Source: Mytilisepta virgata
Taxonomy: Eukaryota > Mollusca > Bivalvia > Mytilida > Mytilidae
Reading direction: 5' to 3'
DNA length: 64,000 bases
NCBI GenBank assembly: GCA_028015205.1
Contig: CM051516.1
Location: 56,858,230 to 56,922,229, forward strand
Each line of letters begins with the position of its first letter. Within the stretch, counting starts at the first letter, position 1. The position numbers and the translations under genes were made by a program. Below the pieces are notes generated by a model, which did no database searches, was not told the origin of the DNA, and worked only from the letters and a program-made list of their open reading frames with translations. Below, piece after piece: positions 22,084 to 33,300 of the stretch.

Positions 22084-22224
22084 ATGGACCCCCTACGAGT
22101 ATACGAGAGAATCGTTTCTGCCATGTTCGAAGACGGTGTGGTGAACCAAGGAAGACTGGTCGTATTGTCGGTGTTTACTCGTACCTATTGTGAACAGTTT
22201 CCGGATTGGGCGCCGCATATTTAG
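22084..22224 (+). CDS. Mini-ORF with Bcl-2 BH1-like segment, right copy
   Basis: Mirror of 18,178-18,318, with the same 46 residues and same TAG stop. After the stop the frame reopens at ATG 22,228 for a short basic stretch with no recognised motif. No strong splice donor is seen inside the ORF. Confidence 0.45.
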   Translation: MDPLRVYERIVSAMFEDGVVNQGRLVVLSVFTRTYCEQFPDWAPHI

Positions 22225-22394
22225 ACAATGTATCATCGTGTGGATCTATCGAAACGGTTGGAATTGACCAATGAAAATGCCAGATTTTCGACCAATCGGA
22301 ACGGGAGAATTTAACCAATCACGATGTCGGAAAGATAGCCAATCATGTTTCGAGTTTCATAATATAAGAACAAATCCAGTCCATCTTTACAAAT

Positions 22395-22409
22395 ATATAT
22401 ATATAAATA
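22395..22409 (+). promoter_or_regulatory. TATA-like element of the PC4-like gene
   Basis: TATATATATATAAATAG sits about 20-30 bp upstream of ATG 22,427, supporting this start rather than the longer ORF from 22,271. Several ATTGG/CCAAT motifs (AACCAATCACG, AGCCAATCATG) lie 70-140 bp upstream, a plausible CCAAT-type promoter. Confidence 0.5.
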
Positions 22410-22426
22410 GACCAGCTAGAAGAATC

Positions 22427-22948
22427 ATGTATATGTCTCGTAAAGAAAAGAAAACCAAAGACCAGACCGAGAGCGATATCGTCCAAGACGCCATGACAGA
22501 TTCCGATATTCCTTTGAAAGTACCATTGGGTGGAGGACGTTATGCAGAGCTGACAGAATGGAATGGCAGTAAAAGAGTAGATCTCAGATTTTGGGAAAGT
22601 GAAACGGTGCCCACCAAGACCGGAGTCAGCCTGTCGTTAATGCAGTGGAAAATGTTGTGCAGTACCACAGAAGTGGTGGATGATTTGATCGGTAGAGTAC
22701 AGGATAAAGAACTAGTCGACTGGAGATATCACATTGGGGACAATGTATTCGTCACCGTCAAATCCCCATACCCCACTATTTGGATAAGAAAGCACTTTAT
22801 ACCCCGGGGATACTGGACCTATCGTCCAACAAAGAGAGGAATCGGCTTGGACACCTTCGAATGGAAAGAACTGAAGAAGATCATACCTTTGTTTGAAGAG
22901 AAAGAACCAGAACTTAAAACATTGACTGATGTAGATTTTGTAAAATAA
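22427..22948 (+). CDS. Tandem PC4 (p15)-like ssDNA-binding protein, right copy
   Basis: Mirror of 17,454-17,975 with the same 173-residue product. It is the last gene before the array. The stop is immediately followed by AATAAAATATGAAAC, where the AATAAA overlaps the end region and could be its polyadenylation signal. Confidence 0.7.
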   Translation: MYMSRKEKKTKDQTESDIVQDAMTDSDIPLKVPLGGGRYAELTEWNGSKRVDLRFWESETVPTKTGVSLSLMQWKMLCSTTEVVDDLIGRVQDKELVDWRYHIGDNVFVTVKSPYPTIWIRKHFIPRGYWTYRPTKRGIGLDTFEWKELKKIIPLFEEKEPELKTLTDVDFVK

Positions 22949-23079
22949 AATATGAAACTGTTTCATTTGTGTTTGTCGTCGATAAATATCCCAGTATACA
23001 ATCACATCGATCAGTCTTGATCTACCAATCAAACCGACAACATGAGTACCGAGTGGCCTTCCGATCATCAGCAGTAAAC

Positions 23080-26050
23080 TACATTCCTTCAGCAGTAGCA
23101 GCAGCAGCGATTAAAAGTGACAAATAGCACCAAAAAACTGAAATGAGCACGCGAGTAAGATCATGAGTAGCGATGAACAGCAAAGAGCAAGAGAAGAGCA
23201 GCGAAGAGCAAGAGAAGAGCAGTGATGAGCAAGAGAAGAGCAGCGATGACGAACAGCGATGACGAACAGCAACAAGCAGCAGGAGCGAAATGAGCACGCG
23301 AGTAAGGCCCTGAGTAGGGATGAGCAGCAAAGAACAAGAAAGGATCAGCGATGAGCAAGAGAAAAAACAGCGATGAGCAAAAGAAGAGCAGCGATAACGA
23401 ACAGCAAAAAGCAGCAGGAGCAGTAGTGGCAGCGAAAACAGAGACAAGTAGCCCCAAAAAACGAAATAAGCACGCGAGTAAGGTAAGGAGTAGCGATGAA
23501 CAACAAAGGACAAGAGAAAAACAGTGATGAGCAACAAAGAGCGAGAGAAAAACAGCCATAAGCAGTAAAGAGCAAGAGAAAAACAGCGATGAGCAGTAAA
23601 GAACGAGAGAAAAACAGCGATGACCAGTAAAGAACAAGCGAAAAACATTGATGAGCAGTAAAGAGCAAGAGAAAAACAGTGATGAGCAACAAAGAACAAG
23701 AGAAAAACAGCGATGAGAAGCATAGAGCAAGAGAAAAACAGCGATGAGCAGTAAAGAGCAAGAGAAAAACAGCGATGACCAGTAAAGAACAAGAGAAAAA
23801 CAGTGATGAGCAGTAAAGAACAAGAGAAAAACAGCGATGAGAAGCATAGAGCAAGAGAAAAACAGCGATGAGCAATAAAGAGCAAGAGACAAACAGCGAT
23901 GAGCTACAAAAACCAAGAGAAAAACAGCGATAAGCAGTAAAGAACAAGAGAAAAACAGTGATGAGCAGTAAAGAGCAAGAGAAAAACAGTGATGAGCAAA
24001 AAAGAACAAGAGAAAAAACAGCGACGAGCAGTAAACAGCACGAGAAAAACAGTGACGAGCAACAAAAACCAAGAGAAAAACAGCGATGAGCAACAAAGAG
24101 CGAGAGAAAAACAGCGATAAGCAGTAAAGAGCAAGAGACAAACAGCGATGAGCTACAAAAACCAAGAGAAAAACAGCGATAAGCAGTAAATAACAAGAGA
24201 AAAACAGTGATGAGCAGTAAAGAGCAAGAGAAAAACAGTGATGAGCAACAAAGAACAAGAGAAAAAACAGCGACGAGCAGTAAACAGCACGAGAAAAATA
24301 GCGACGAGCTACAAAAACCAAGAGAAAAACTGCGATGAGCACGAGAAAAACAGCGATGAGCAGTAAAGAGCAAGAGAAAAACAGCGATGAGACGTAAAGA
24401 ACAAGAGAAAAACAGCGATGAGCACGAGAAAAACAGTGATGAGCAACAAAGAACAAGAGAAAAACGGCGATGAGCAGCAAAGAGTACGAGAAAAACAGTG
24501 ATGATCAACAAAGAGCGAGAGAAAAACAGCCATAAGCAGTAAAGAACAAGAGAAAAACAGCGATGAGCACGATAAAAACAGTGATGAGCAACAAAGAACA
24601 AGAGAAAAACAGCGATGAGCAGCAAAGAGTACGAGAAAAACAGTGATGATCAACAAAGAGCGAGAGAAAAACAGCCATAAGCAGTAAATAACAAGAGAAA
24701 AACAGCGATGAGCACGAGAAAAACAGTGATGAGCAACAAAGAACAAGAGAAAAACAGCGATGAGCAGCAAAGAGTACGAGAAAAACAGTGATGATCAACA
24801 AAGAGCGAGAGAAAAACAGCCATAAGCAGTAAAGAACAAGAGAAAAACTGCGATGAGCACGAGAAAAACAGCGATGAGCAGTAAAGAACAAGAGAAAAAC
24901 AGTGATGAGCAGTAAAGAACAAGAGAAAAACAGCGATGAGCACGAGAAAATTAGAGATGAGCTGCAAAGGGCACGAGAAAAACAGCGATGAGAAGCAAAG
25001 AGCAAAAGAAAAACAGCGATGAGAAGCAAAGAACAAGAGAAAAACAGCGATGAGCACGAGAAAAACAGCGATGAGCTACAAAGGGCACGAGAAAAACAGC
25101 GATAAGCAGCAAAGAGCAAGAGAAAAACAGCGATGAGCAACAAAGAACAAGAGAAAAACAGCGATGAGCAACAAAGAACAAGAGAAAAACAGCGATGAGC
25201 AGTAAAGATCAAGAGAAAAACAGCGATAAGCAACAAAGAACAAGAGAAAAACAGCGATGAGCAGTAAAGATCAAGAGAAAAACAGCGATAAGCAGTAAAA
25301 AGCAAGAGAAAAACAGCGATGAGCACGAGAAAAACAGCGATGAGCTGCAAAGGGCACGAGAAAAACAGCGATGAGAAGCAAAGAACAAGAGAAAAACAGC
25401 GATGAGCACGAGAAAAAAGCGATGAGCTGCAAAAACCAAGAGAAAAACAGTGCTGAGCAGTAAAGAAGAAGAGAAAAACAGTGCTGAGCAGTAAAGAACA
25501 AGAGAAAAACAGCGATGAGCAACAAAGAGCAAGAGAAAAACAGCGATGAGCAGTAAAGAGCAAGAGAAAAACAGCGATAAGCAGTAAAGAGCAAGAGAAA
25601 AACAGTGCTGAGCAGTAAAGAGCAAGAGAAAAACAGCGATGAGCAGCAAAGAACAAGAGAAAAACAGCGATGAGCACGAGAAAAACAGCGATGAGCTGCA
25701 AAGGGCACGAGAAAAACAGCGATAAGCAGCAAAGAGCAAGAGAAAAACAGCGATGAGAACGAGAAAAACAGCGATGAGCTACAAAAACCAAGAGAAAAAC
25801 AGCGACGAGCAACAAAAAACCAAGAGAAAAACAGTGCTGAGCAGCGATGAGCAAGAGAAAAGCAGCAATGAGCAGCGATGAGCAACAAAGAGCAAGAGAA
25901 AAACAGCACGGAGCAAGAGAAGAGCAGTGATGAGCAAGAGATGAGCAGCAATGAGCAGTGATGAGCAGCGATGAGCAAGAGAAGAGCAGCGATGAGCAGC
26001 ACGGAGCAAGAGAAGAGCAGCGAGGAGCGGGATGGAGCAAAACAAGAGAA
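23080..26050 (-). repeat. Right minisatellite array (about 31 bp unit)
   Basis: Reverse-complement counterpart of 14,636-17,322, but 283 bp longer, so the arrays have gained or lost units since duplication. On the plus strand the unit is purine-rich (GAGAAAAACAGCGATGAGCA core). On the minus strand all three frames are open, the longest 519 codons. Confidence 0.85.
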
Positions 26051-26094
26051 ACGAAGTGCATCATAGAAATGGACCGCCGTTGCTAAGGCGGTTG

Positions 26095-26845
26095 CTAAGG
26101 ACACCCCTCCATTGATCTAATGGTGACAGCATCACTTGGAGGTAAGAGGACATAATCCAATCCTACCTTTGGTCCTCACAGAAAATACCCCCAAATGAAA
26201 AGAGCGGGATAAGGGGAGATAATCCAATCCTACCTTTGGTCCTCACAGAAAACATCACCCGCAGATGAAAAGAGCGGGATAAGGGGAGATAATCCAATAG
26301 TGTACTTCGTATACTCTCGGACTTCGACATATCAGTGAGAGTATCAGACCGATGAAAGATCTAGAGACGACCGAGAAATGCGGGAAAAGGGAGATAATTC
26401 AATCTGAGTTCTGGTCAAGCATGGAACTTCCGGGTAAGTGACTGACGTCACTTCCGTAATCAAATCATGGGGAAATCCACTACTTCCGGTTGCGCATGCG
26501 CGCAAACCACTTCCTGGTGCTTCCGGTTCCGCCTGAACATGCGCAGACCACACATCCGGGTCCGAGTCTGTGACTTACGTCACTTCCGTAAAGAAATGGC
26601 GGGAAAATCCATCACTTCCGGTTGCGCATGCGCGCAAATCACTTCCGGGTACTTCCGGTTCCTCCTACGCATGCGCAGAACACACATCCGGGTCCTACCA
26701 CGTGACTTGCGTCACTTCCGTAAAGAAATGGCGGGAAAATCCACTACTTCCGGTTGCGCATGCGCGCAAAAATTACTTCCGGTTCCGGTCACGTGACTTC
26801 CGGTTCCGGTTACGTCACTTCCGGTGACGTCATTTCCGGCTCCTC
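26095..26845 (-). promoter_or_regulatory. Right outer block dense in ETS, NRF1 and CRE sites
   Basis: Mirror of 13,893-14,590, extending about 50 bp further out with extra CACTTCCGGT and TGACGTCA sites (26,793-26,840) that the left arm lacks. The left arm therefore appears truncated at a G-tract (13,877-13,890). Confidence 0.6.
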
Positions 26846-27660
26846 CTCGCTCCTCCTCAAATCCTAACCGAAAACCGCATACATACTACTAACATGATTA
26901 AGAATTTTTACGGTTGTCATTACGAATTGATTGACCGTTACATCATAGTTGTATAGTTTTCAGTGTTTATATTTGTTGTGCTTGTGGTTGTTCGTTTGTC
27001 TTCCCCGTTTTTGTCTATCTTATGGATTGCGTTTTTTTTTTTTTTTTTTTTTTTTTTTGCTCCTTATGTATATTTGTTCTCTTTAACAATTGATAAATTT
27101 GACATTTTTTGTTCCCAGATCAGCGCAAAAGGGGAGGTGCACATCTACAATGTGGTTAGAATACACAAACTATAGGTACCATTAAATCCTGATATATGTG
27201 TCTAAAAAAGACTAAGTTCACCAAATGATAAATTTGACATTTTTCTCAAATCAACCCAAAAATGGAGGTGCACATCTTCAATGTGTTCAGAAAAAGTGTG
27301 CAATATTTCAGAAGTGCAAGATTTATAGTGGAGTTTCAGAATACACAAACTAGGTACCCTTCCTATCGAATGCAACTAAAAATGACTAAGTTCAACAAAT
27401 GATAAATTTTACACTTTTTTCTCAAATCACTCCAAAAGATCAGTGTGTTCAGAATATGTGTGCATAATGTCAGAATTCCCGGGTTTATGGTGTTGGGCGG
27501 AGTTTCGGATTAACCTATTACGTGACGGACTGACGTACGGACGGAGTGACCCGCGCCTCCAAAGTTATTGCGAGACAAGCTATTCAAGAAGTCGTATCAA
27601 TCAAATGTGGATATTAAAGAACCCCAAAGACGTAAAGGATATTTAACTATCTCGGTCCAC
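26846..27660. repeat. Diverged tandem repeat and T-tract
   Basis: A 24-base T tract is near 27,033. Three diverged units of about 190 bp then share AAATGATAAATTTGACA, GGAGGTGCACATCT and AATACACAAACTA blocks. They end near a GACGGACTGACGTACGGACGGA stretch, the usual right end of such bivalve repeats. No coding potential. Confidence 0.6.
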
Positions 27661-27670
27661 TTCGGTCTGT

Positions 27671-28256
27671 AACAGCATAAAAACATTTGGTTTCTCTACC
27701 CTCTATACCACCATTCCTCATTCACAACTGAAGGAGAAGTTGAAAGATCTAATCCATCGATGCTTTAAAAATAAAAATGGAAACAGCAGATACACAAACC
27801 TTGTCGTTGGTATAGATAAATCATACTTTATTAAAAACCACTCTAAATCTAACAAAAAATATACAGAGGGCGAAATTGCCCTGATGATTGAATTTTTGAT
27901 CGACAACATCATTTGTTCAATTTGGTGGAAGTGTTTTCCAACAGACAATTGGCATTCCTGTGGGTACGAATTGTGCACCACTCCTGGCCGACTTTCTCCT
28001 TTACTCATATGAGGCACACTTCCTTGACTGGCTTCTTAAGGAAAAAACAGAAGTTCGCCCGTACCTTTAATTTCAGCTTCCGCTACATAGATGATGTTTT
28101 ATCACTCAACAATTCACGTTTTGGGAATTTCTTACATCTCATCTATCCCAATGAGCTCGAAAGTAAGGATACCACAGACACTGCCAAGTCTGCATCTTAT
28201 CTTGACCTTCACCTCATAAAAGATAAATGTATACAGTTAACGTTGATACATAAAAA
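27671..28256 (+). pseudogene. Penelope-like reverse transcriptase relic (palm region)
   Basis: The frame reads KTFGFSTLYTTIPHSQLKEK, the Penelope-type RT motif A region. The catalytic Asp before FSTLYTTIPH is replaced by Gly. After a frameshift near 27,913-27,990 the palm continues with FSFRYIDDVLSLNN (motif C, YIDD intact) and SASYLDLHL. The copy ends in an AT microsatellite. A frameshift plus loss of a catalytic residue makes it inactive. Confidence 0.75.
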
Positions 28257-28257
28257 T

Positions 28258-28312
<55 letters not shown>
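28258..28312. repeat. (AT)n microsatellite
   Basis: Uninterrupted TATA dinucleotides directly truncating the Penelope relic; a second short (AT)n lies at about 28,461-28,490. Confidence 0.9.
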
Positions 28313-28314
<2 letters not shown>

Positions 28315-28461
28315 GTCTAAAAAGTTGCAAAACAACATCAAAATAAAACAAATAAAATTTTGAATTATAAAAATAATTCAAACTTAGCCAAATTTTTCGG
28401 ATCACTGAGATCCTTCATCAGTGCTGTCGCGTTGCGAAATGACTAATTAATTACGTGTAGG

Positions 28462-28492
<31 letters not shown>

Positions 28493-28624
28493 GACTTGCA
28501 TATAAGAATTTTCAAGAAAATGATTGTAACAATGTTTCTTGAATTATTGTGAATGGTAAATTATTCTATACCTTGGCTGCAGAATAATGAAAAGATTTTT
28601 TTTATAAAAAATACAAATATTTTT

Positions 28625-29313
28625 TAAATGATATATTATTCCCATCGTAAATATAACAGTAGAAATATTGAATTAAATACAAATAAGTCCCAACAATTAA
28701 GTCAAACTTGAAAGTGATATAAAAACCGACATTAAGGTGTATTTTCATGTTTTAAAAATATTTACACATATTTACGTTTCAGATAAGTAATTAAGATGAT
28801 AAAAATATTATCTGCATTTTGACAGCTAGATATCGTAAAATATCACCCCACTCGACAGAATATGAAGATTTTGGACTCGTTCGCTCCGCTCACTCGTCCC
28901 AAGCTTCATATTCTGGCTCACGGGATGATATTTTACGATATCTAGCTGTTAAAATGCAGATAATATATACTTATTTCCCTGAAACGGCTAGGAATCGTTA
29001 TTTTCTGTGTAATGCAGCTCACTGTTGGGTATTCTTCTGGAAAGTGAACTATATTAACTACAACAATTTTAATTCGGTTTTCTGCTGTTGCCATGAAATT
29101 TTAAATTTCTGACCTCACAAATTGCATTGTCATCGTGAAACTGGGACAATAATTACAAAATAGGACCAAATATTGAGGAACTCATGGGGACATATGTATA
29201 CTAACTTAAAGCAAATGTACGAGTTTGAACTTGTGTTGAAATCACTTTTTGACTTATTTGCCTTTAATTCAATATTTCTACTATTATATTATCGATGGTA
29301 ATAATATATCATT
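28625..29313. mobile_element. Large foldback (hairpin) element
   Basis: The outer ends are inversely related (AATGATATATTATTCCCATCG near 28,627 and CGATGGTAATAATATATCATT near 29,292), as are inner segments (AGTAGAAATATTGAATTAAA). The core at 28,809-28,967 is an almost perfect palindrome: ATTATCTGCATTTTGACAGC against GCTGTTAAAATGCAGATAAT. About 150 bp of the right arm (about 29,000-29,170) is unpaired. No ORF. A MITE or foldback type. Confidence 0.7.
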
Positions 29314-29759
29314 AAAAAAATTCTATACAGACAGAATTTTGAGAAATCATAACAGTTACTTAAAAATAGACCTACAGATATGTGTGACTTTTAACGCGAT
29401 GCAATGATTGGGCATTCTATATATCTATACACGATATTATTCCGATTCTTTGTACACTATTTTTTGGGAACTATGAAAGTTACATAATTCCCGAAATATG
29501 GAGTATCATGTTGGTGCCCATGCGTACCCTTTAAAAAAAACCCCACTGTATCACAGATGGTAATGGATATAATATTGGCCGGACGTTGGACCTATATTTA
29601 GATAACTTTAGCGCATGTAAAAATTAATGTTTACTCCACTGTAAAACTAGCAAAGTTTTCTTTTTGATAATGATCAAGTTGACTTCTTGCCCTTAAAGTG
29701 ATTCTTAATAAATTGGTCCGAGTTGATTCGGTCCGAGTGTTCCCATGACCCCCTTTTAA

Positions 29760-29859
29760 TGTTACGTTTTACATCACGTGATAATTAGCATATTCAAACC
29801 AACGCCATATTGGAGCACGCTAACTACACATTCAGGACAAAGAGCTACTTTTCGACATA
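29760..29859 (+). promoter_or_regulatory. Probable promoter/5' UTR of the DBHS gene
   Basis: Upstream of the ATG: an E-box CACGTG (29,775-29,780) and GCCATATTGG (29,804-29,813), which resembles a YY1-type GCCAT site. No TATA box is seen, as is usual for a housekeeping RNA-binding protein gene. Confidence 0.35.
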
Positions 29860-30327
29860 ATGCAGAATACTACACCTTCAAAAAATACTACCCCGCCACA
29901 AAATAAAATCAAAAATGAAGGCAGTGCATCAAAAGACCAACCTAAAGATAACATAAAGAAAGAACCCCAGCAACAGGGACAAAATCAGCAGCAAGGCCAA
30001 GGAAATAGAAATCATCCACATCATGGAGGTAGAGGACGTGGGAAACCGAACCGAGGTGGAAGAGGTGGTCATCAAGGTGGTGGACAAAATAGATTTAACC
30101 AGCAGGGACAAGGGGCACAACAGTATCAGTCAGGTTATGACCAAGCTTTTATACCAGTCCAAGAAGGACCAAAAGAAAAAAAGAAGTTCACTGGAAGATG
30201 CCGTCTTTTTGTAGGAAACATAACACCAGACACATCTGAAGAAGAATTCAAAGATCTGTTCAAGCCCTATGGAGAAATAAACGAATGCTTTGTAAATGGT
30301 GCAAAAGGTTTTGGATTTATTAGATTG
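29860..30327 (+). CDS. NONO: DBHS exon 1: Q/G/R-rich N-terminus and first part of RRM1
   Basis: 156 codons ending at FGFIRL, then donor GTAAGA, phase 0. RGG-type repeats ([15 protein letters not shown]) precede RRM1, whose RNP2 is CRLFVGNI and RNP1 [10 protein letters not shown]. Confidence 0.93.
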
Positions 30328-33300
30328 GTAAGAAAATTGGGTGTTGAATTGGTAACAAGTCAAGTCGCCCCCAAGACAAGTTGCCCACCTTCTAATCTCA
30401 AGATGTATGTTAATATATTTGTTGAAAAGCTCTCTCAAGACAAGTAGCCCAATCTCTAATCTAAAGATATATGTTAAGATATTGGTTTAAAAGCTGTAAA
30501 AGTGTACTTATAATATGATATAAAGGAATATTTACGCATCTAAAAATGGTATTTCTTAAAAACGTGTTTTCAAGTCAATAAATCGCTAATTTTTCAGATC
30601 ATTTTGTGGTTATTGTGTGTTTGTTCGTGATAAGGCAAAATGAAGAGAAATTCGTATTCAAGCTTAAATACATTTTATTCAAGAGATATATAATTCAGTG
30701 GCAAATAATTTACAACAAAGACTTACATCTTCACTGGCCGCCATAAATCTTCCCACACTCCTTCAGTAGCTGGTTGGGGATGATCTGGTTGTCCTGAGCA
30801 TAAATCAGTATTCATTCCTGGAAATACCTGTAAATACACAAACAAAACAAAGTTGTTATAATTTCAGGGAATAATAAAAGTATATATTTAAATATATTTC
30901 CATGATAAGACCGATACAAACTCAAATACTTTCAGAAGAACTCGAGTCAAAACGCCCCCACTTTTAAAGATGAAATAACATCCCCATTTTCAGGCCCTGC
31001 CAAAACGCCCCCATTTTTAACCTTTGTCAAAATGCCCCCACTTTTAAAAATGAAATAAAGCTCCCATTTTCAGGCCTTTGTCAAAACTACCTCATTTCCA
31101 AACATATACCAAAACGCCCCCACTTTCAAAAATGACACTACATCCCCATTTTCAGTCTGTGCCAAAATGCCCTCATTTATAACCTTGTCAGAACGATTTT
31201 TTATTGAAGTTCGTTAATTGGTGTTATATAAGTTATCCACTGTAAGTTGCAATTGCAAATACACAGTTGTATCTTGGTGTCACGTACGTGTGCAAATATG
31301 GACTTCATTTGTTGCTGTTAATCACTTGTGCAAATGTGGATTTCATTTGTTGCTGTTAATGTGCCTGAATAATATGTTTCTTCTGGTAATTTTGTATGTT
31401 CATCAAGAAAAGACTGTATGAAATAAGCAAGACAAAATTGTTTACTTACATTTTTTATTAGCACTAAAACAACAATTAACAAATTACTTTTTCAATGGCA
31501 TTTTTAGGACTACTGTTTATGTATATATTTTGCATACTTCACCTGTGGAAAATGGGGGCCTTTTTTGTATTGACTTAATTTCATCTGAAAAATGGGGGCG
31601 TTTTGGTATTGACTTAATTTCATCCAAAAAATGGGGGCGGTTTGGTATTGACTTAATTTCATCCGAAAAATTGGGGCGTTTTGACCTGTTTCCTTTCAGA
31701 ACATTTATAAATTTAATTTTGAACTACAAATGACTACCTGTGTCACAAGTTCTGTGCTGCTTTCTTCTACAAGTAATACATGTTAGCACTTCTTGAAGTG
31801 GTCTAAGGTCTTCGTCGCAGGGAGTAAGGTCAGCCATTGTAAGGTTGGATGATCGAAAATGACAAATCTTCAGTATTTATGCAGATTTTTGGCTGTGACA
31901 CTGTTCAAGTGAATACCAATAGCTCATTTCCTTTTTTATCATTATAAATTGTCCAAGCTAATTAAAAGTGATAAGCCAAGCTTTCCTCATTAACATAGCC
32001 AGCCAAATAATTTATTGAATTTAATTAAGTAATCAGCTTTAACTGTCATCATCGACAATTGTAAGTGAAAGCCTTAATGAGGGGGCGACTTGTCTTGATG
32101 ATGAAGTGGGCGACTTGTCTTAATGACGTGGGCGAATTGTCTTATGAGGGGCGACTTGACTCGCATTCGTTGAATTTTAGATACTTTTCTTCCATGTGCA
32201 TCATACTGCATGTGCTACCAACACATGTTTAGACTAAATTTACCTTTTCTTTATTGTTGTTATTTCACCCACAAATCTACCTTAACCTGTTAACACCAGA
32301 GAAAATTAATGAGTTATTTCCGTTTTACACCATGTTGTAATTATGATAGGCTTCAATAGTTTGCCTGTGACATTTTGAAAAGCTGCAACATCAGTATTCA
32401 GGCACGAAAACACCAATCATACTATTGATATCGTTATAGCTTTTATTAATCTTAATGAAGTTCATATAATTTACCACTGATGTAGACTGAAAGTGAAAGT
32501 CTTTGAAGCAGGTCATATTCTAATATATATTGTAGTGTGCAGCTTTCGATGAATTAAAAATTTTCAGTATTATGGGCTGCACGCCTTACATCATAGTCAA
32601 TATTAATGCCACTCTTTTAAATCTCAGTAGAGGAAATATAAAAAAAGCGAAATGCTTCAATATTTTGGTCCAGTGTAAAATAAGGTCAAAATGAAATATA
32701 ATTGTGTGTTTCATGTTTCCCAACCGACCTCATTTTTGGCCGCAATCTGAAACATTTTATTGACATCGATTGAAAAAAGAACAGAATTTATCGTGGTTTT
32801 TTTCTGGAAAAGGTTATTTAGACTTGACTTTGTTTAGTTGGGATTTTACACCGTTTTCAGCACATTTTGGCTATTTCGCAGCGGCCAGTTTTTATTGGTG
32901 GAGGAAGATGGAGAGAAACACCAACCTTCGGTAGGAAAATTGGCAATCCTTGTAAATTTAGATCGTAGTCGAACACACCCCTCCACAGGTGATATTTGAA
33001 CTCACAACCCCAGTGTTGACAGGCTAGTGATCATTAGTAGTCATGACGAACTACATAGACCACTTGGCCACCGAGTCCCCCGACTAGACTTTGAATCACT
33101 CTTTAAAATGTTTTCTATTACTGCACTGCGCGAACACTATTTTCAGGAAATTGGTTGGAGTTAGCGTCATAATTTTTTCTCATTAACAAAGCCCTGGATA
33201 TCCCCTGCTGTCTACATGTACTTTATATGCATTTAAAAAGTCGACACACATGATTAGATCTACATGCGTTCCAGGGACGGATGAGTTTGAAGGATGAAGC

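Larger units (their letters stand above)
13893..26792. mobile_element. Giant inverted-repeat virus-like element (13 kb palindrome)
   Basis: Left arm 13,893-20,005 and right arm 20,398-26,792 are reverse complements, with a unique spacer at 20,006-20,397. In the gene block, paired positions sum to 40,402; in the outer block they sum to 40,685. The right arm is therefore 283 bp longer, and the difference lies in the minisatellite. Few substitutions separate the single-copy parts. Each arm carries five small intron-free ORFs read outward, a purine/pyrimidine-skewed array and an ETS/NRF1/CRE-rich end block. The flanks outside the arms are unrelated to each other. Compact TATA-driven genes with PC4-like and Bcl-2-like products suggest a DNA virus or large DNA transposon accessory region. 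No capsid, polymerase, integrase or transposase gene is present, so the class cannot be fixed. Confidence 0.75.

Noticed and set aside
21831..22193. 120-codon ORF with a hydrophobic stretch overlapping the unknown ORF
   Set aside because: A one-base difference between arms breaks it in the left copy, while the 98-residue ORF is intact in both.
13893..26792. Palindrome dismissed as an assembly artefact
   Set aside because: Not excluded, but unrelated flanks, array length difference, base differences and an asymmetric centre argue for a real structure, so it is reported with the test needed.
28214..28405. Ile/Tyr repeat ORFs around 28,260
   Set aside because: Translation of an (AT)n microsatellite.
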